Positions 63,601-64,000 of a stretch of DNA of 64,000 nucleotides are shown piece by piece. Position 1 is the first letter of the stretch; each line of letters starts with the position of its first letter. This DNA comes from Trichoplax adhaerens (lineage: Eukaryota; Placozoa; Uniplacotomia; Trichoplacea; Trichoplacidae). The stretch covers positions 2,379,172 through 2,443,171 of the forward strand of contig NW_002060945.1 in assembly GCF_000150275.1 (NCBI RefSeq). Reading direction: 5' to 3'. The position numbers were made by a program, and so were the translations under genes. The notes beneath the pieces are model-generated. The model made no database searches. It worked only from the letters and a program-made list of their open reading frames with translations, and was not told the DNA's origin.

Positions 63601-63885
63601 TTAGTTACTGACAAAATTCGTTTCCTGATAATTTTTAGTTGTGGAAGCTACTGGACTTTTATGGCAATCTACTAGTAAGTTTACTGTTATAGCATCGGTA
63701 TTATAGAAAGAGAGAATAACAGATAGTTGTATATGTGCTCTTATCATGTACTTTCTTTCAGACATGTTTAGACCATTTGTCGAGATCAATGTTATTGGGC
63801 CACATTTGCACGATAGAAAACGCCGACAGTCAACTAGATCAAAAAGTAACAACTGGGACCCAAAGTTTAATGAGATATTTTATTT
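47820..63885 (+). CDS. UNC13: UNC13/Munc13 vesicle-priming protein (5' end uncertain, 3' end beyond window)
   Basis: Priming factor that opens syntaxin and promotes SNARE assembly at the plasma membrane, gated by diacylglycerol, Ca2+ and calmodulin. Forty-five exons in unbroken phase cover about 1,379 codons from ATG 47825. Order: C2A (about 1-110), acidic/Ser-rich linker, calmodulin-binding-like helix [14 protein letters not shown] (about residues 256-269), C1 (about 365-414), C2B (about 490-635), MUN (about 640-1290), and the start of C2C (about 1315 onward). It matches the Munc13-1/unc-13 long-form architecture with an N-terminal C2A. The first visible exon (47820-47919) begins at a TTTGCAG acceptor and lacks the first C2A strand, so an upstream coding exon probably exists. 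Alternatively ATG 47825 is the true start. The C-terminal part of C2C lies off the right edge. Exons by block are given in the next entries. Confidence 0.95.
47920..54375 (+). other. UNC13 intron of 6.46 kb with old internal duplications
   Basis: By far the largest intron in the window; the others in this gene are mostly 50-500 bp. No exon was recognised inside; open frames such as 51233-51469 (-) are AT-rich noise. It contains two diverged ~225-bp tandem copies (50851-51070 and 51071-51300) and a pair of ~47-bp copies (53584-53630 and 53631-53679). Confidence 0.75.
54745..56709 (+). other. UNC13: UNC13 linker and calmodulin-binding exons
   Basis: Exons 54745-54815, 54931-54973, 55113-55232, 55355-55516, 55636-55745, 55831-55904, 56319-56370, 56462-56524, 56658-56709. 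The linker is acidic and Asn/Ser-rich, with a small [10 protein letters not shown] repeat. [17 protein letters not shown] aligns with the Munc13-1 calmodulin-binding helix (WLRAFNKVR). [14 protein letters not shown] leads into C1. The 55355 acceptor was chosen by phase. Confidence 0.85.
56863..57547 (+). other. UNC13: UNC13 C1 (diacylglycerol-binding) exons
   Basis: Exons 56863-56970, 57254-57313, 57427-57547. [38 protein letters not shown] and [12 protein letters not shown] give the complete H-C2-C2-H-C-C zinc pattern. The Trp of LLWGI, which keeps DAG affinity in Munc13, is present. The domain should therefore bind DAG or phorbol ester. Confidence 0.93.
57704..58766 (+). other. UNC13: UNC13 C2B (Ca2+/PIP2) exons
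   Basis: Exons 57704-57810, 57903-57941, 58062-58164, 58280-58321, 58431-58558, 58645-58766. [12 protein letters not shown] precedes the domain. The Ca2+ loops [20 protein letters not shown] and VWDEDDDF keep the Asp ligands known in Munc13 C2[16 protein letters not shown] follows. Calcium-dependent activity is therefore likely conserved. Confidence 0.93.
58853..63331 (+). other. UNC13: UNC13 MUN-domain exons
   Basis: Exons 58853-58918, 59023-59120, 59223-59367, 59463-59531, 59611-59700, 59785-59841, 59931-60157, 60280-60365, 60455-60513, 60625-60695, 60797-60905, 60992-61060, 61133-61207, 61302-61379, 61491-61568, 61745-61833, 61917-61970, 62075-62182, 62275-62329, 62412-62480, 62619-62696, 63184-63331. 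Marks: [58 protein letters not shown] and [15 protein letters not shown], running into [18 protein letters not shown]. Confidence 0.93.
63441..63885 (+). other. UNC13: UNC13 C2C exons (partial)
   Basis: Exons 63441-63536, 63639-63674, 63762-63885. [34 protein letters not shown] and [14 protein letters not shown] match C2C. The exon ends at a GTAAGT donor in phase 2; at least one further exon lies past position 64000. Confidence 0.92.
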
Positions 63886-64000
63886 GTAAGTGCTTAAAAA
63901 CAATTCGTAATCGGAATATTCCTTATTTCATAATTAAATTGCCTTAGTAAATACATTTTACATAAGTGAATAGGATTTTATACCCTAACATTGAAATTTA

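Noticed and set aside
1-64000. tRNA, rRNA, snRNA or CRISPR arrays
   Set aside because: None recognised by eye. The regular repeats present (39.9 and 13.7 kb) are minisatellite or tandem duplications in a eukaryotic context, not CRISPR. A covariance-model scan would be decisive for small RNAs.

Overview
This is an animal (metazoan) nuclear window: AT-rich, with spliced genes whose exons are short, with canonical GT..AG introns mostly of 60-700 bp, and with proteins that align almost residue by residue to bilaterian orthologs in conserved blocks. UNC13 carrying C2A-C1-C2B-MUN-C2C, the EJC factor CASC3 and PP2D1 are animal-type genes. The compact, intron-rich, AT-rich style, with roughly one gene per 8-9 kb and very conservative proteins, fits an early-branching animal. 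A placozoan (Trichoplax/Hoilungia-like) is my best guess, but that is inference; nothing here proves the species.

Layout: 1-3402, degenerate tandem repeats and a first palindromic tract. 3403-9175 (+), CDC27/APC3, 20 exons. 10025-12494 (-), SLC35D3-like nucleotide-sugar transporter, 7 exons. 12495-14602, repeats and a possible crypton-type recombinase remnant. 14603-17926 (+), WDR4, 11 exons. 19678-23872 (-), CASC3/Barentsz, 12 exons found, start codon not found. 23873-27016, repeats, including a 313-bp tandem duplication and a long TACTGTACAGTA palindromic tract. 27017-28021 (+), intronless SLC35G1-like EamA transporter. 29549-31821 (-), PP2D1-like PP2C pseudophosphatase, 2 exons. 31822-34270, palindromic tracts. 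34271-38942 (+), RNF126/RNF115-type RING E3 ligase, 11 exons. 38943-47819, gene-poor, with a ~145-bp minisatellite. 47820 to the window end (+), UNC13/Munc13, 45 exons in view and truncated by the right edge inside C2C.

Nearly all coding models were built by reading both strands, matching conserved motifs from family knowledge, and requiring GT..AG junctions with continuous phase from exon to exon. The first seven genes alternate strand strictly (+,-,+,-,+,-,+). Intergenic gaps are therefore alternately convergent (short, plain) and divergent (longer, repeat-laden). The extended palindromic TGTACAGTACTGTACA-like tracts sit in the 5' flanks and divergent gaps and not in the convergent gaps. 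I consider this the most interesting unexplained structure here.

The genes do not form one pathway. They cover cell-cycle ubiquitination (CDC27), protein ubiquitination (RNF126-like), tRNA m7G methylation (WDR4), mRNA surveillance and localisation (CASC3), solute transport (two DMT-superfamily carriers), a pseudophosphatase, and vesicle priming (UNC13). I saw no rRNA, tRNA, CRISPR or intact transposon.
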